A stretch of DNA of 64,000 nucleotides from Formosa agariphila KMM 3901 (GCF_000723205.1 NZ_HG315671.1:1771351-1835350), one strand, 5' to 3'; shown: positions 1 to 9,076, numbered from the stretch's first letter. Numbers and translations are program-made. Notes: generated by a model from the sequence alone, not told the origin.

Positions 1-5
1 TGATA

Positions 6-176
6 TTAATAGAATAAGTTAACTGTTTGTTTTTCTAAAGGTGGCCTATTTGCTAAATCCAAAAAATGAACATTTTCAAATTCGCTACACGACCAAACTT
101 TTTCTTTGTGTGCCGTTAAAACACATGTTTTAAAATGCACGCAATCCGGACAAATATTTAATTCAGTTGTTTTCAT
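6..176 (-). CDS. small Cys-rich hypothetical protein (56 aa)
   Basis: This is a complete 56-residue reading frame with an ATG at 176 and TAA at 6-8. Cysteines at residues 9, 12, 18 and 30 (a CPDC pair, then two single Cys) suggest a small metal-binding or zinc-ribbon-like fold. I do not recognise a named family; short cytosolic proteins of this pattern occur in flavobacteria. It follows the NtrC-like regulator gene on the same strand after a gap of about 195 bases that holds a possible hairpin terminator. The function is unknown. Confidence 0.6.
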   Translation of the reverse strand: MKTTELNICPDCVHFKTCVLTAHKEKVWSCSEFENVHFLDLANRPPLEKQTVNLFY

Positions 177-253
177 ACGTATATATTTCTATTTACAACA
201 TATATAAGACAAGTCTTATGCCAATAGAATTCTAGGTGTGCGTGGAAATATAG

Positions 254-288
254 AAACCCCTTTAAAACACTTGATTTTAAAGAGGTTT
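254..288 (-). terminator. possible hairpin terminator
   Basis: A 14-bp stem with one mismatch (arms 254-267 and 275-288, 7-nt loop) lies downstream of the NtrC-like regulator gene on the minus strand. The T-tract after it is poor, so the terminator call is tentative. Confidence 0.35.
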
Positions 289-370
289 ATGTGAAATTAA
301 TTTTGAAAGTAGATAATTAGGTATCGGTACAAAATCACCCAGTAGGTACAAAATTACTCAGTAAACGATA

Positions 371-1696
371 TCAATCTTTTAGTTTTTCGCGTAAGGTTTT
401 TCTATTAATTTGAAGAATTTCTGAAGCTTTAGTTTTATTGTTGTCGCACGCATGCAGAACTTTTAAAATGTATTGTTTTTCCATGGCTTTCAATGATATA
501 AAGTTGTCGTCAGAAAAGTTTATATCGTATTTTAAAGATTCAGGTAGCGATTCTACGGTAACCGTATTGTCGCTTAAAATAATGGCACGTTGAAGAATGT
601 TTTCTAATTCTCGAATATTTCCAGGCCATGTATAACGCTCTAGAATTTTAAGTGCAGCTGGATCTATTTTTATAAACTTATCTTTATATTCCAATCCATA
701 TTTAAATAAAAATTTATCGACCAATAACGGGATATCTTCAGAGCGTTCTCTAAGTGGTGGTACATTTATTTCTACTACCGTAAGGCGATAATATAAATCT
801 TCTCGGAAGGTTTTATTTTTTATCATCTCTTTAAGATTACTATTGGTGGCAGTAATAATTCTTAAATCCATTTTTTCAGATTTTTGGGCACCTACTTTTA
901 CGACTTCTTTTTCTTGAAGTACACGTAGTAATCGCGATTGTACTGCTAAAGAAGCGTTGCCAATTTCATCTAAAAAAATAGTTCCACCATTGGCCGCTTG
1001 AAAGAATCCATTTCTATTGGTATCTGCACCTGTAAATGCGCCCTTAACATAACCAAATAGCTCTGCTTCTAATAAGTTTTCTGGAATGCCTCCGCAATTT
1101 ACAGCTATAAAAGGTTGTTTAGAAAATTGTCCCTGATAATGAATTGAACGCGCAACCAACTCTTTCCCTGTGCCGCTTTCACCAGAAATAAATACAGTGG
1201 CTTTATTGTTTTTTACACGCTCTATAAGCTGAATAACATGCTTGATGCCTTTCGACTTACCTATAATTTCACCATACTTTTCGCGATTTAAATCAGAGCT
1301 GTTTTCCGATTTAGAGGGTTTAGTATTTTGCGCTAAAGTTTTGTTTAATGCTTCTATTAACTCATTCCTTGTAAAAGGTTTTCTTAAATATTCTACTACT
1401 CCAGATTTTATTACCGCTAAAGAATCCTGAATAGAAGGGAAGCCTGTAATAACCAATTTTGACATATTAGGGTAATGTTCCGAGGCAAATTTTAAAAGCT
1501 CAAAACCATCAATTTCTGGCATTTTTAAATCTGTAATTAACACATCTATTTTAGTGTCTTTTAAGATGGTAACTGCCTCACGAACAGAAATAGCTTTAAA
1601 TGTATGGTAATTTAAAGATTGTAAATGACGTTGTAACAGTTCTAAAATATGTACATCATCGTCTACAATTAATATATTTTCTTTTAATAAAGACAT
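371..1696 (-). CDS. sigma-54-dependent response regulator, NtrC family
   Basis: This 441-residue protein has the full NtrC layout. The receiver domain occupies about residues 7-120, with acidic D12-D14, phospho-acceptor D56 and K106. The AAA+ domain covers about 143-375, with Walker A GESGTGKE at 172-179, the sigma-54 contact loop GAFTGA at 219-224 and Walker B LDE at 242-244. A short Fis-type helix-turn-helix ends the protein. It should activate sigma-54 promoters when phosphorylated. It lies immediately downstream of the histidine kinase fragments (2-bp gap), so the pair forms one two-component operon. The target genes cannot be told from the window. Confidence 0.95.
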   Translation of the reverse strand: MSLLKENILIVDDDVHILELLQRHLQSLNYHTFKAISVREAVTILKDTKIDVLITDLKMPEIDGFELLKFASEHYPNMSKLVITGFPSIQDSLAVIKSGVVEYLRKPFTRNELIEALNKTLAQNTKPSKSENSSDLNREKYGEIIGKSKGIKHVIQLIERVKNNKATVFISGESGTGKELVARSIHYQGQFSKQPFIAVNCGGIPENLLEAELFGYVKGAFTGADTNRNGFFQAANGGTIFLDEIGNASLAVQSRLLRVLQEKEVVKVGAQKSEKMDLRIITATNSNLKEMIKNKTFREDLYYRLTVVEINVPPLRERSEDIPLLVDKFLFKYGLEYKDKFIKIDPAALKILERYTWPGNIRELENILQRAIILSDNTVTVESLPESLKYDINFSDDNFISLKAMEKQYILKVLHACDNNKTKASEILQINRKTLREKLKD

Positions 1697-1698
1697 GC

Positions 1699-2157
1699 TT
1701 AAAGTTTAGGTAAATTAATAATAAATGTAGCGCCTTGGGGTGTATTATTTTCTACAGTAATACTTCCTTTATGACTCGTAACAATACCATGTACAACACT
1801 CAAACCTAAACCAGAACCTTCACCAACGGGTTTTGTAGTAAAAAAAGGTTGAAAAACCTTGTCAATGTTTTCGGCAGGTACACCTTCACCTTGATCACTA
1901 ATTTTTAAACACATATTGTGTTCTGTTTCTGTAAGTTCAATAACAATAAGGTCGTTAGGTTTAGAGTAATATATGGCATTAATAATTAAATTGAATATAA
2001 TTTGAGTAAGCTGTATATTATCTGCTTTAAGATGTAACGTTTCACTATCTATTTTGGCGATATATTTTACTTGATGCTTTTTAAAACTTGGCTCTAATAA
2101 ACTTATGGCATTTTTAATAAGAGGTATAATATTTACGGTCTTCATTTCTTGGGGCAT
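1699..2157 (-). CDS. histidine kinase, C-terminal ATPase part (frame broken)
   Basis: This 152-residue frame is a HATPase_c domain with the N box NLIINAIYYS, the G1 box DQGEGVP and the G2 box GSGLGLS. It has no dimerisation domain of its own. It overlaps the end of the upstream frame, which supplies GAF-like and HisKA parts. Adding one T to the T5 run (A run at 2167-2171 on the plus strand) would join the two into one kinase of about 365 residues, reading through MFFA and EMPQEM. The ATG at 2157 is therefore probably internal to the ancestral gene. A true pseudogene, a sequencing error or a slippage site are all possible. Confidence 0.75.
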   Translation of the reverse strand: MPQEMKTVNIIPLIKNAISLLEPSFKKHQVKYIAKIDSETLHLKADNIQLTQIIFNLIINAIYYSKPNDLIVIELTETEHNMCLKISDQGEGVPAENIDKVFQPFFTTKPVGEGSGLGLSVVHGIVTSHKGSITVENNTPQGATFIINLPKL

Positions 2158-2786
2158 TTCGCACGCAAAAACATAAGCTTTTTAACCACCTCACGGGAGT
2201 AAATGGCATTACTTAAAATTTTATCTAAGTCGTTTAATTCATCTTTGCTCGTAATTTTTTCTTGAAGTAACTCCGCAAAACCAAGGATGTTTGCTAAAGG
2301 TGTATTGAGTTCGTGAGCGATTCCTGCAGTAATTTCTCCAAGAATATTTAACCGGTCATTACGTTCCATCTGTCGTTTTAAAGACGCTTCGTTTTTAATA
2401 ATTTGAAAACGCTCTAATAGACTTCCAACCTTTAATGCAACATTTTTTAGAAGCGTTTGTTCTTCATCTAAAAAGGGTTCATGAACTATTTCTGCTGAAG
2501 AATAACACGCCTTAATATAGCCGTTTTTAATATTAAACAATTTTATTGGCCCAAAAATACAAGGTGAATTTTTATCTGCTTTTCCTGTTTTAACTGTAAT
2601 GTCGTTATTATGAATACAAATTTCTGTGTGATCCGGATACTGAAAAGCTTTTTTTAAACTATAAGAAATAGCATGGAACATATCCTCAACTTGCTCGTAA
2701 TTGGCATTCACAATAATAGACGAAACTTCATAAAGACAAGTCAATTCTTTTATACGTTCTTTTAAAGCGTGTTCAGTAGTATTCAT
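2142..2786 (-). CDS. histidine kinase, N-terminal GAF-like/HisKA part (frame broken)
   Basis: This 214-residue frame starts with a short coiled stretch and a GAF-like sensor region (about residues 15-130). A HisKA domain follows, with the H box IAHELNTPL and phospho-histidine H158. It lacks transmembrane segments, so it is probably a cytosolic sensor kinase. It ends prematurely after LMFLRAKCPKK, while the ATPase domain continues in another frame from 2157. The partner regulator is the NtrC-like gene downstream. The gene is divergent from the DMT transporter gene with a 264-bp region between. I infer one kinase interrupted by a 1-nt deletion. Confidence 0.8.
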   Translation of the reverse strand: MNTTEHALKERIKELTCLYEVSSIIVNANYEQVEDMFHAISYSLKKAFQYPDHTEICIHNNDITVKTGKADKNSPCIFGPIKLFNIKNGYIKACYSSAEIVHEPFLDEEQTLLKNVALKVGSLLERFQIIKNEASLKRQMERNDRLNILGEITAGIAHELNTPLANILGFAELLQEKITSKDELNDLDKILSNAIYSREVVKKLMFLRAKCPKK

Positions 2787-2979
2787 AAAATTTTAATTAA
2801 TCTATAAATTTATACAAATATTACACCATTATTTTAGTTATATGAAGATTTTTTGAGCTTTTATTGATGATTACATTTTAGTTTATGACCTTAATTCTGA
2901 AGTTACAATCACACTTTAATTCTGCTGATATTCAGGTAGATACAGTTTTTAAAATTATATGGTTATTTTAAGCAAAGAC

Positions 2980-3012
2980 TTGAATCAAGCTTAAATTTAT
3001 TTCCTAGTTTTG
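2980..3012 (+). promoter_or_regulatory. flavobacterial-type promoter for the DMT transporter
   Basis: A TTG at 2980-2982 and a TAGTTTTG box at 3005-3012 are 22 nt apart and match the Bacteroidota -33/-7 pattern (TTG, TAnnTTTG). The -7 box covers the GTG at 3012, which argues that the transporter starts at the ATG at 3051. Confidence 0.45.
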
Positions 3013-3050
3013 TGAATCCTAATTATATTAATCATTTCATCAAATTAATT

Positions 3051-3980
3051 ATGAGTAAACCCAAAAAAGGTATTTTAATTATACTTTCGTTTTTCGCCAT
3101 TTATGTGATTTGGGGTTCTACATATTTAATGAATAAAATTGTGGTGACCGAAGTTGCTCCCTTTTTATTGGCAGCCATTCGCTTTTTAAGTGCAGGAACT
3201 TTAATCATGATTATATCGAAAATTTTAAAGTTACCTTTACGCATAACAAGAGCGCAATTTTTTAATTGTGTTATTGCTGGATTTCTATTCCTATTTTATG
3301 GAAATGGTATTTTTGTTTGGGCACTAAAGTATGTCGATAGTGGCTTTGCTGCGTTAATTGTAGCCACACAACCTTTGTTTGTGATTTTCCTTATGCGAAT
3401 CCTCCAAGGCAAGAAAATTAAACCAAAATCTTTAGTAGGTGTTGGTTTAGGTTTGGTGGGGATGTATTTATTAATTAGTCAAGATACCCTAAATCTATCT
3501 AGAGAAAGTAGCATTGGAATTGCGGTTATATTTACCTGTGTTTTAGGGGTGAGTTTTGCTAGTATTTTTGTGTCTAAAGCCGATTTACCGTCTCACTTTT
3601 TTGTTACGACTGGCTATCAAATGTTAACTGCAGGAACGCTTTTAATAATTGGGAGTTTAGTGTTGGGAGAAACGTGGACTAGTCCGTTAGATTGGAGTTT
3701 AAAGGCGCAAGGCGCTATGGTTTTACTTATTCTTTTTGGGAGTATCGTCGCGTTTACAGCCTTCAATTTTTTATTAAAAGAAGTATCTACAGAGAAAGTA
3801 GCAACCTCAGCTTATGTAAATCCTGTAATTGCTTTACTATTAGGATGGTATTTCTTGGACGAAAACATCAGTCAGCAGTCTATTGTTGCTGGATGTGTTT
3901 TGTTAACGGGTGTTTACTTTATAAATTCTAAGAAAAAGTTTGTGATGTTTTCTAGATTCAAAAAGAATCTGAAAGTTTAA
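3051..3980 (+). CDS. EamA/DMT family transporter
   Basis: This is a 309-residue integral membrane protein with about ten hydrophobic helices arranged as two EamA repeats. The family marker is seen in IYVIWGSTYLMNK near the N-terminus and in the PVIALLLGW stretch near the C-terminus. Members export amino acids or other small metabolites; the substrate here is unknown. An in-frame GTG exists at 3012 but lies in a likely -7 promoter box, so the ATG at 3051 is preferred. The 3' end overlaps the convergent LytTR gene by 4 bp. Confidence 0.9.
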   Translation: MSKPKKGILIILSFFAIYVIWGSTYLMNKIVVTEVAPFLLAAIRFLSAGTLIMIISKILKLPLRITRAQFFNCVIAGFLFLFYGNGIFVWALKYVDSGFAALIVATQPLFVIFLMRILQGKKIKPKSLVGVGLGLVGMYLLISQDTLNLSRESSIGIAVIFTCVLGVSFASIFVSKADLPSHFFVTTGYQMLTAGTLLIIGSLVLGETWTSPLDWSLKAQGAMVLLILFGSIVAFTAFNFLLKEVSTEKVATSAYVNPVIALLLGWYFLDENISQQSIVAGCVLLTGVYFINSKKKFVMFSRFKKNLKV

Positions 3981-4648
3981 AACAAGGTACTTTTTACAGT
4001 ATCGTAATACGAATCACTTACCGGAATAGTTACTGTATCTAAAATTAAATCACGCCCTTTTAGACCTGTAACGTGCTGCTTGTTTACAATATAAGAACGA
4101 TGTACTCTTATAAAAAGGGCTTCAGGTAAGGATTTTTCTAATGATTTTAGCGTCTGATAACTCATAATTTTTCTGTTATCTAAATGAAACACCACATACT
4201 CGCTATCACTTTCAATATAATTAATATCGGCTAGTTTTATTTTGTGTAAATCGTAACCCGATTTAACGGTAATGGATTCACTTTTTGGAATTTCAACAAC
4301 ATCAGCCTTCAACTTATTCACAGCTTTTAAAAACCGCTCGAACGTGATAGGTTTCAGTAAATAGTCTAAAGCATTAAGTTCAAAACCTTGAATAGCATAT
4401 TCAGAATAGGCTGTGGTAAAAATCACTTTGGTTTCTGCGGGAATAAGTTTTGCAAAATCAGTTCCTTTTAAGTCAGGCATTTGTATATCTAGAAAAATAA
4501 GGTCGATGTGTTCTGTTTTTAGAAGCTTTAACGCGTCTAACGGATTTTCGAAACTGCCTTTTAATTCTAAAAAATCAAGCTTTTTTACATAAGTTTCTAG
4601 CAAAGTTCTAGCCAATTCTTCATCGTCTATTATGATACATTTATACAT
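3977..4648 (-). CDS. LytTR-family response regulator
   Basis: This 223-residue protein has a receiver domain with D8/D9, phospho-acceptor D54 (FLDIQMPD) and K102 in the LLKPIT motif. A C-terminal LytTR DNA-binding domain follows from about residue 125, with the INYIESDSEYVVFH and FIRVHRSYIVN signatures. It overlaps the upstream LytS-type kinase gene by 8 bp, so the two are translationally coupled and act as a pair. The target is not evident; the EF-hand gene divergent from this operon is a possible candidate. Confidence 0.95.
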   Translation of the reverse strand: MYKCIIIDDEELARTLLETYVKKLDFLELKGSFENPLDALKLLKTEHIDLIFLDIQMPDLKGTDFAKLIPAETKVIFTTAYSEYAIQGFELNALDYLLKPITFERFLKAVNKLKADVVEIPKSESITVKSGYDLHKIKLADINYIESDSEYVVFHLDNRKIMSYQTLKSLEKSLPEALFIRVHRSYIVNKQHVTGLKGRDLILDTVTIPVSDSYYDTVKSTLF

Positions 4649-5666
4649 GTTGTTCTAATTTTAAAGACACACTAAATATATTATTTACTGTTGTAATTTG
4701 TAAACTGTGGGTGTTGGGATATAAAATAGATAAACGCTTTTTTACATTTTCTAAGCCAATACCGCCCATAGCATCTTTACTTAAAGGCGTGTCTGGAATA
4801 CTGTTTTCAATTTTAAAACGGATAGTCTGATCCGTAGTCTCTATGTTTATCGTTATAAATGTATCGGTAATTTTTTCAATATTCGAATGTTTAAAGGCAT
4901 TTTCCACAAACGGAATTAAAAGCATAGGGGATAACATGATGTTGGGATTGCTTACCTTAAAATCTGTAGAAATCGGATAGGTTTTGCTGCTTTTTAAACG
5001 GAACAATTTGATGTAATTATCGATGTAATCCATCTCTTTTTGTAGGGATACTAAAGGCTGTTCACATTCGTAAAGCACATAACGCAGCATATCCGATAAG
5101 TAACTAATACTCTGCTGGGTTTTAGCGGTATCTATGCCCGATAATGCGTAGATATTGTTTAAAGCATTAAATAAGAAATGCGGATTAATCTGAGATTTTA
5201 AGAGTTTCAGTTCTGTATTTAAAGTTTCCGCTTGACTCTTAATTAAGGCTTCTTCATTTTTCTGATTATGAAAAACAACTTCAACCACTATCGCTAAAAT
5301 ATAAGCAAGCGCTATTAGTAAACCCTGCGTAAGAAACATAGATGGAGGTCTTCGCGGAAGAATATTAGGTCCGCCGCCATGTGGTCGTGGTAAAGGCATC
5401 AAACTTTGCGGTGTAAAGAAGGAACCTGCAATTGTAATTATTCCCAATGCCAGTATAGAAATTCCAATAAACAATACGTATTTTTTACTGAATAAAAACT
5501 TAGGAGCAGCATAGTAAATAAGAAAGAATATCAGAATTATCTGAGCGACAAAAGCAGAGAGATTTTCCATAAAAAAATGGTTCACCCAATTTTGTCCAGA
5601 CCATAACACAAGCCATATTATAATTAGTAATCCTACTTGAAAACTAAAGCGTTTCAATTTGTTCAT
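4641..5666 (-). CDS. LytS-type sensor histidine kinase
   Basis: This 341-residue protein has about four membrane segments in residues 12-135, a Pro/Gly-rich loop between segments three and four, then a His_kinase domain with QINPHFLFNALNN (H163). A HATPase region with PFVENAFKHS and GGIGLENVKKRL follows. It should autophosphorylate and pass phosphate to the LytTR regulator encoded downstream. The signal it senses is unknown. It is divergent from the EF-hand protein gene with about 200 bp between. Confidence 0.93.
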   Translation of the reverse strand: MNKLKRFSFQVGLLIIIWLVLWSGQNWVNHFFMENLSAFVAQIILIFFLIYYAAPKFLFSKKYVLFIGISILALGIITIAGSFFTPQSLMPLPRPHGGGPNILPRRPPSMFLTQGLLIALAYILAIVVEVVFHNQKNEEALIKSQAETLNTELKLLKSQINPHFLFNALNNIYALSGIDTAKTQQSISYLSDMLRYVLYECEQPLVSLQKEMDYIDNYIKLFRLKSSKTYPISTDFKVSNPNIMLSPMLLIPFVENAFKHSNIEKITDTFITINIETTDQTIRFKIENSIPDTPLSKDAMGGIGLENVKKRLSILYPNTHSLQITTVNNIFSVSLKLEQHV

Positions 5667-5868
5667 GTCTTATTTACTTCTTTAATACACTACAAATTAA
5701 AGTAATTAAAAATGAATGCAATGCTTATTTGCTACAGATTCTGGGTATAGAAATAGGGATTTACTTATGTTAATATGCCGTTCACTTAAAAGTACATGCT
5801 ATTGGTTGATTACTTTAAAATGATATCTAACTAATGTAGAACTTTGTCATATAAAATCTATAATAATT

Positions 5869-6153
5869 ATGAAATCACAAGTTTTAAAAACCGTACTAGG
5901 AATCGCATTAGTCACTGTTTGTAGCGTTCAATCTATGAATGCGCAATCTAAAGGAGAACGTAAAGAACCGCCTTCAGCTGAAGAAATGATGAAGAAAATG
6001 GATGCTGATGAAGATGGTCAGCTTTCTGCAGAAGAAGTAAAAGGCCCTTTAAAAGATAGTTTTGCAGATATAGATACAGACGAAAATGGCTTTATCTCTT
6101 TAGAAGAATTAGAAAAGGCGCCTAAACCAAAAGGAAGACCGTCTAGAGATTAA
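5869..6153 (+). CDS. secreted EF-hand protein
   Basis: This 94-residue protein has an N-terminal signal peptide ending near MNAQS (about residue 27). Two EF-hand loops follow: D45-x-D47-x-D49-G-Q-L-S-x-x-E56 and D69-x-D71-x-N73-G-F-I-S-x-x-E80. It should bind calcium in the periplasm or outside the cell. The C-terminal tail is Pro/Lys/Arg-rich. It stands alone, followed by a strong terminator at 6192, and is divergent from the LytS/LytTR operon. Small exported EF-hand proteins next to LytTR systems are common in flavobacteria, but regulation is only inferred. Confidence 0.9.
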   Translation: MKSQVLKTVLGIALVTVCSVQSMNAQSKGERKEPPSAEEMMKKMDADEDGQLSAEEVKGPLKDSFADIDTDENGFISLEELEKAPKPKGRPSRD

Positions 6154-6191
6154 ATACAACTTCCCCCTAATAATTACATTAAATAGTGCTG

Positions 6192-6232
6192 ATGCTAGGT
6201 TTGTTAAGAGCTAAACAAACCTAGCATTTTTT
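6192..6232 (+). terminator. rho-independent terminator
   Basis: A perfect 14-bp stem (6192-6205 with 6214-6227) is followed by a T-run. It ends the EF-hand transcript. Confidence 0.85.
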
Positions 6233-6295
6233 ATATCTAGACAGCAGGAAATCCGAATAAATTAGAATTGCAAGCATTCCTGAGAAAAGTGTCAT

Positions 6296-6303
6296 TATCT
6301 TTG
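6296..6303 (+). promoter_or_regulatory. TAnnTTTG -7 box before helicase gene
   Basis: TATCTTTG lies 14 bp before the helicase ATG at 6318. A TTG lies 25 nt upstream, slightly farther than usual, so the assignment is tentative. Confidence 0.35.
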
Positions 6304-6317
6304 CCGAAAATTACATT

Positions 6318-7703
6318 ATGTCAAAATCCTTTTCTGAATTAGGAATACAAGAAACTTTGTTACAAAGTTTAACCGATTTAAAGATTACTGTACCTACAGA
6401 TATCCAAACCAAAACCATTCCTTTAATTTTAAATGAAACTAAAGACCTAGTAGCTTTAGCGAAAACAGGAACAGGGAAAACCGCAGCTTTCGGACTGCCT
6501 TTACTTCAGCTTATTAATACAAAAGAAGAATCTATTCAAGCGTTAATCTTAGCGCCTACACGTGAATTAGGTCAGCAGATATTTTCAAATTTAACAGATT
6601 TGGCAGCTTATAATCCTGAAATTTCTATCGCTTCAGTATGCGGAGGAATTCCTATAAAACCTCAAATAGAGCGATTAAAAACGGCCACACAAATCGTTAT
6701 TGCAACTCCTGGTCGTTTAGTCGATTTGGTAAATCGTAACGCCATAGATATAAAATCCATTTCATATTTCATTTTAGATGAAGCCGATGAAATGGTAAGT
6801 GCACTTAAAGAGGATTTGGACCATATTATTAAAGAAATTCCGAAATCACGTCGTACGTTATTATTCACTGCGACTATGCCTGGAACCATAAAGCAACTCA
6901 TTCAGAATTATATGTCTAAACATGTGGTTCAGGTAGAAGCAGATATGGAAACGGTTGGTCATCAAGGTATCGACCACCAATATATTGTGGTAGAGCCTAT
7001 CGAGAAACTAGAGGTTTTATTACATTTCTTAAAATCTAAAGAAGGACAACGCGGTATTATTTTCTGTAAAACAAAAGCAGCAGTAAATAAATTAGCTAAG
7101 AACTTGGCAATTAATAAATTTTCATCTGGAGCCATTCATGGGAGTTTAACACAAGGGATTCGCGACCGTGTGATGGGACAATTTAGAGAAGGGTATATCG
7201 ATCTTTTAGTTGCAACGGATTTAGCAGCACGAGGAATTGATGTAAAAGATGTCGCATTCGTTATTAATTATCATTTACCAGATGTTTACGATACCTATGT
7301 ACACCGTAGCGGAAGAACGGCTAGAGCAGGAGCAAAGGGATTGTCGTTAACGATAATTCAGGAAGAAGAAGTACAAGATATAGCTGATTTTGAAAATGAA
7401 TTAGGGATCACATTTTCAGAATTAAAGAAAGCGGACGAACAAACAATTGAAGAAAACAATGCCTTAATTTGGGCGAATAAGATCTTTAAAACAAAGCCGA
7501 ATCGTGAGGTGTCTGAAACGTTTAGAAATAAAATTCACACCACATTTCATCATTTAACTAAAGATGAATTGGTCGATAAAATATTGGCGCAATACATTAC
7601 CGAACATACAGCAGTAGTTCCAAAACAAGTGACTTCTAAAAAGAAAAAAATAAATAGTTGCAATGGCAAACATATTAAAAGCACAGCAGGATATTTTAAA
7701 TAA
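6318..7703 (+). CDS. DEAD-box ATP-dependent RNA helicase
   Basis: This 461-residue protein carries the helicase motifs in order: motif I AKTGTGKT (48-55), PTRELGQQ, TPGRLVD, motif II DEAD (154-157), motif III TAT (184-186), and motif VI HRSGRTAR (329-336). It should unwind RNA duplexes in ribosome assembly or mRNA turnover. The last 17 residues after SKKKK look unrelated to the family and overlap the next gene by 41 bp. One A fewer in the A7 run at 7644-7650 would end the protein right after SKKKK. The tail may therefore come from a homopolymer length change or error. Confidence 0.95.
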   Translation: MSKSFSELGIQETLLQSLTDLKITVPTDIQTKTIPLILNETKDLVALAKTGTGKTAAFGLPLLQLINTKEESIQALILAPTRELGQQIFSNLTDLAAYNPEISIASVCGGIPIKPQIERLKTATQIVIATPGRLVDLVNRNAIDIKSISYFILDEADEMVSALKEDLDHIIKEIPKSRRTLLFTATMPGTIKQLIQNYMSKHVVQVEADMETVGHQGIDHQYIVVEPIEKLEVLLHFLKSKEGQRGIIFCKTKAAVNKLAKNLAINKFSSGAIHGSLTQGIRDRVMGQFREGYIDLLVATDLAARGIDVKDVAFVINYHLPDVYDTYVHRSGRTARAGAKGLSLTIIQEEEVQDIADFENELGITFSELKKADEQTIEENNALIWANKIFKTKPNREVSETFRNKIHTTFHHLTKDELVDKILAQYITEHTAVVPKQVTSKKKKINSCNGKHIKSTAGYFK

Positions 7704-8976
7704 ACTGAATATCAAAAGGTTAAATCCAATGCAGGAGGAAGCCCTTTTAGCTATAGAAAATGCAACAAACACCGTAATTCTTTCGCCTACCGGAACAGGG
7801 AAAACCTTAGCATTTTTATTACCTATACTAAAAATGCTAGACCCAGAAGTCGACGAAGTTCAAGCATTAATAGTGGTACCTACACGTGAATTGGCGATTC
7901 AGATCGAACAAGTAGTTCGCGAAATGGGAACCGGATTTAAAGTGAATGCTGTGTATGGCGGACGCCCAATGTCTAAGGATAAAATAGAACTTAAACACAC
8001 ACCAGCCATTCTTATTGGAACGCCTGGACGTATTTTAGATCACTTTAGCGCTAATCGTTTTCCTAGGGAATCTATTTTAAATCTTATTTTAGATGAATTC
8101 GATAAATCCTTAGAACAAGGTTTTGAAGAGGAAATGCGAGGCATTTTAACACAGTTGCCAAATATTGAGAGGCGCGTATTAACCTCAGCGACGCAAGGAG
8201 TTAAAATACCGAATTTCGTACATCTACATCAACCGGTGGTTATCGATTTTCTAGATGCAAAAACACCTTCAAAATTAGCAATTAAAACGGTGGTGTCTCC
8301 AACGCAGGATAAAGAACAAACGCTTATCGATTTAATTTTACATATCGGAAATAAGCAAGGGATTATTTTCTGTAATTTAAGAGATAGTATCGAAAACGTC
8401 AGTGAAGCTTTAAGAAAAAAGAGAATCAGTCATTCTTGTTTTTCGGGTGGTATGGAACAAAAAGATCGTGAGCGTGCTTTAATAACGTTTAGAAATGGAA
8501 CCAGTCAAGTATTATTGGCAACAGATTTGGCTGCTCGTGGTATTGATATTCCAGAACTAAATTTTATCATTCATTACGAATTACCACATGCGGTAGAGGA
8601 GTTTACGCATAGAAATGGAAGAACAGCTCGTGTAAATGCCAAGGGAACAGCTTACATTTTAAAATGGGCTCAGGAGCAACTGCCTGAATTTATAGAGAAA
8701 GATAAAGCCATAGACATTTCTAAAAAAGTACCGTATAAACCTCAGTTTTGGGAAACGTTGTTTATTTCTGGCGGACGAAAAGATAAAATATCTAAAGGGG
8801 ATATTGCCGGATTATTCTTTAAACAAGGAGGACTAACAAAAGATCAATTGGGAGCTATAGAACTTAAACAAGACTGTGCTTTCGTAGCTGTGCCTAAAAG
8901 TATGGCAGATAAGTTAGTATCGGATTTAAATAATTCGCGACTTAAAAAGAAGAAAGTTCGTATTTATATATTGTAG
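7663..8976 (+). CDS. DEAD-box-like RNA helicase with DEFD motif II
   Basis: This 437-residue helicase has motif I SPTGTGKT (41-48), PTRELAIQ, TPGRILD, motif II DEFD (144-147) instead of DEAD, motif III SAT (175-177) and motif VI HRNGRTAR. The last about 75 residues resemble a small RNA-binding (DbpA-like) domain. The DEFD form keeps both acidic residues needed for ATP hydrolysis. The start codon lies inside the 3' end of the preceding helicase gene, so the two are co-transcribed and perhaps came from an old duplication. Confidence 0.93.
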   Translation: MANILKAQQDILNKLNIKRLNPMQEEALLAIENATNTVILSPTGTGKTLAFLLPILKMLDPEVDEVQALIVVPTRELAIQIEQVVREMGTGFKVNAVYGGRPMSKDKIELKHTPAILIGTPGRILDHFSANRFPRESILNLILDEFDKSLEQGFEEEMRGILTQLPNIERRVLTSATQGVKIPNFVHLHQPVVIDFLDAKTPSKLAIKTVVSPTQDKEQTLIDLILHIGNKQGIIFCNLRDSIENVSEALRKKRISHSCFSGGMEQKDRERALITFRNGTSQVLLATDLAARGIDIPELNFIIHYELPHAVEEFTHRNGRTARVNAKGTAYILKWAQEQLPEFIEKDKAIDISKKVPYKPQFWETLFISGGRKDKISKGDIAGLFFKQGGLTKDQLGAIELKQDCAFVAVPKSMADKLVSDLNNSRLKKKKVRIYIL

Positions 8977-9049
8977 GTTAGATTTATAAATGTTTATAAA
9001 GATAATAAGGCGCTGAACTAAATTCATGGTGATGTTTAGATGAAGTGTA

Positions 9050-9076
9050 CGTCATGCTGAACTCGTTTCAGCGTCG
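9050..9076 (+). repeat. intergenic repeat-like sequence, copy 1
   Basis: The stretch beginning GTCATGCTGAACTCGTTTCA matches 20 of 26 bases of the reverse complement of 11175-11205. Similar sequences are common in flavobacterial intergenic DNA, as I recall. The role is unknown. Confidence 0.4.

Noticed and set aside
1242-1430. Plus-strand frame inside the NtrC-like gene
   Set aside because: It is a shadow of a well-supported gene with all domain motifs on the other strand.
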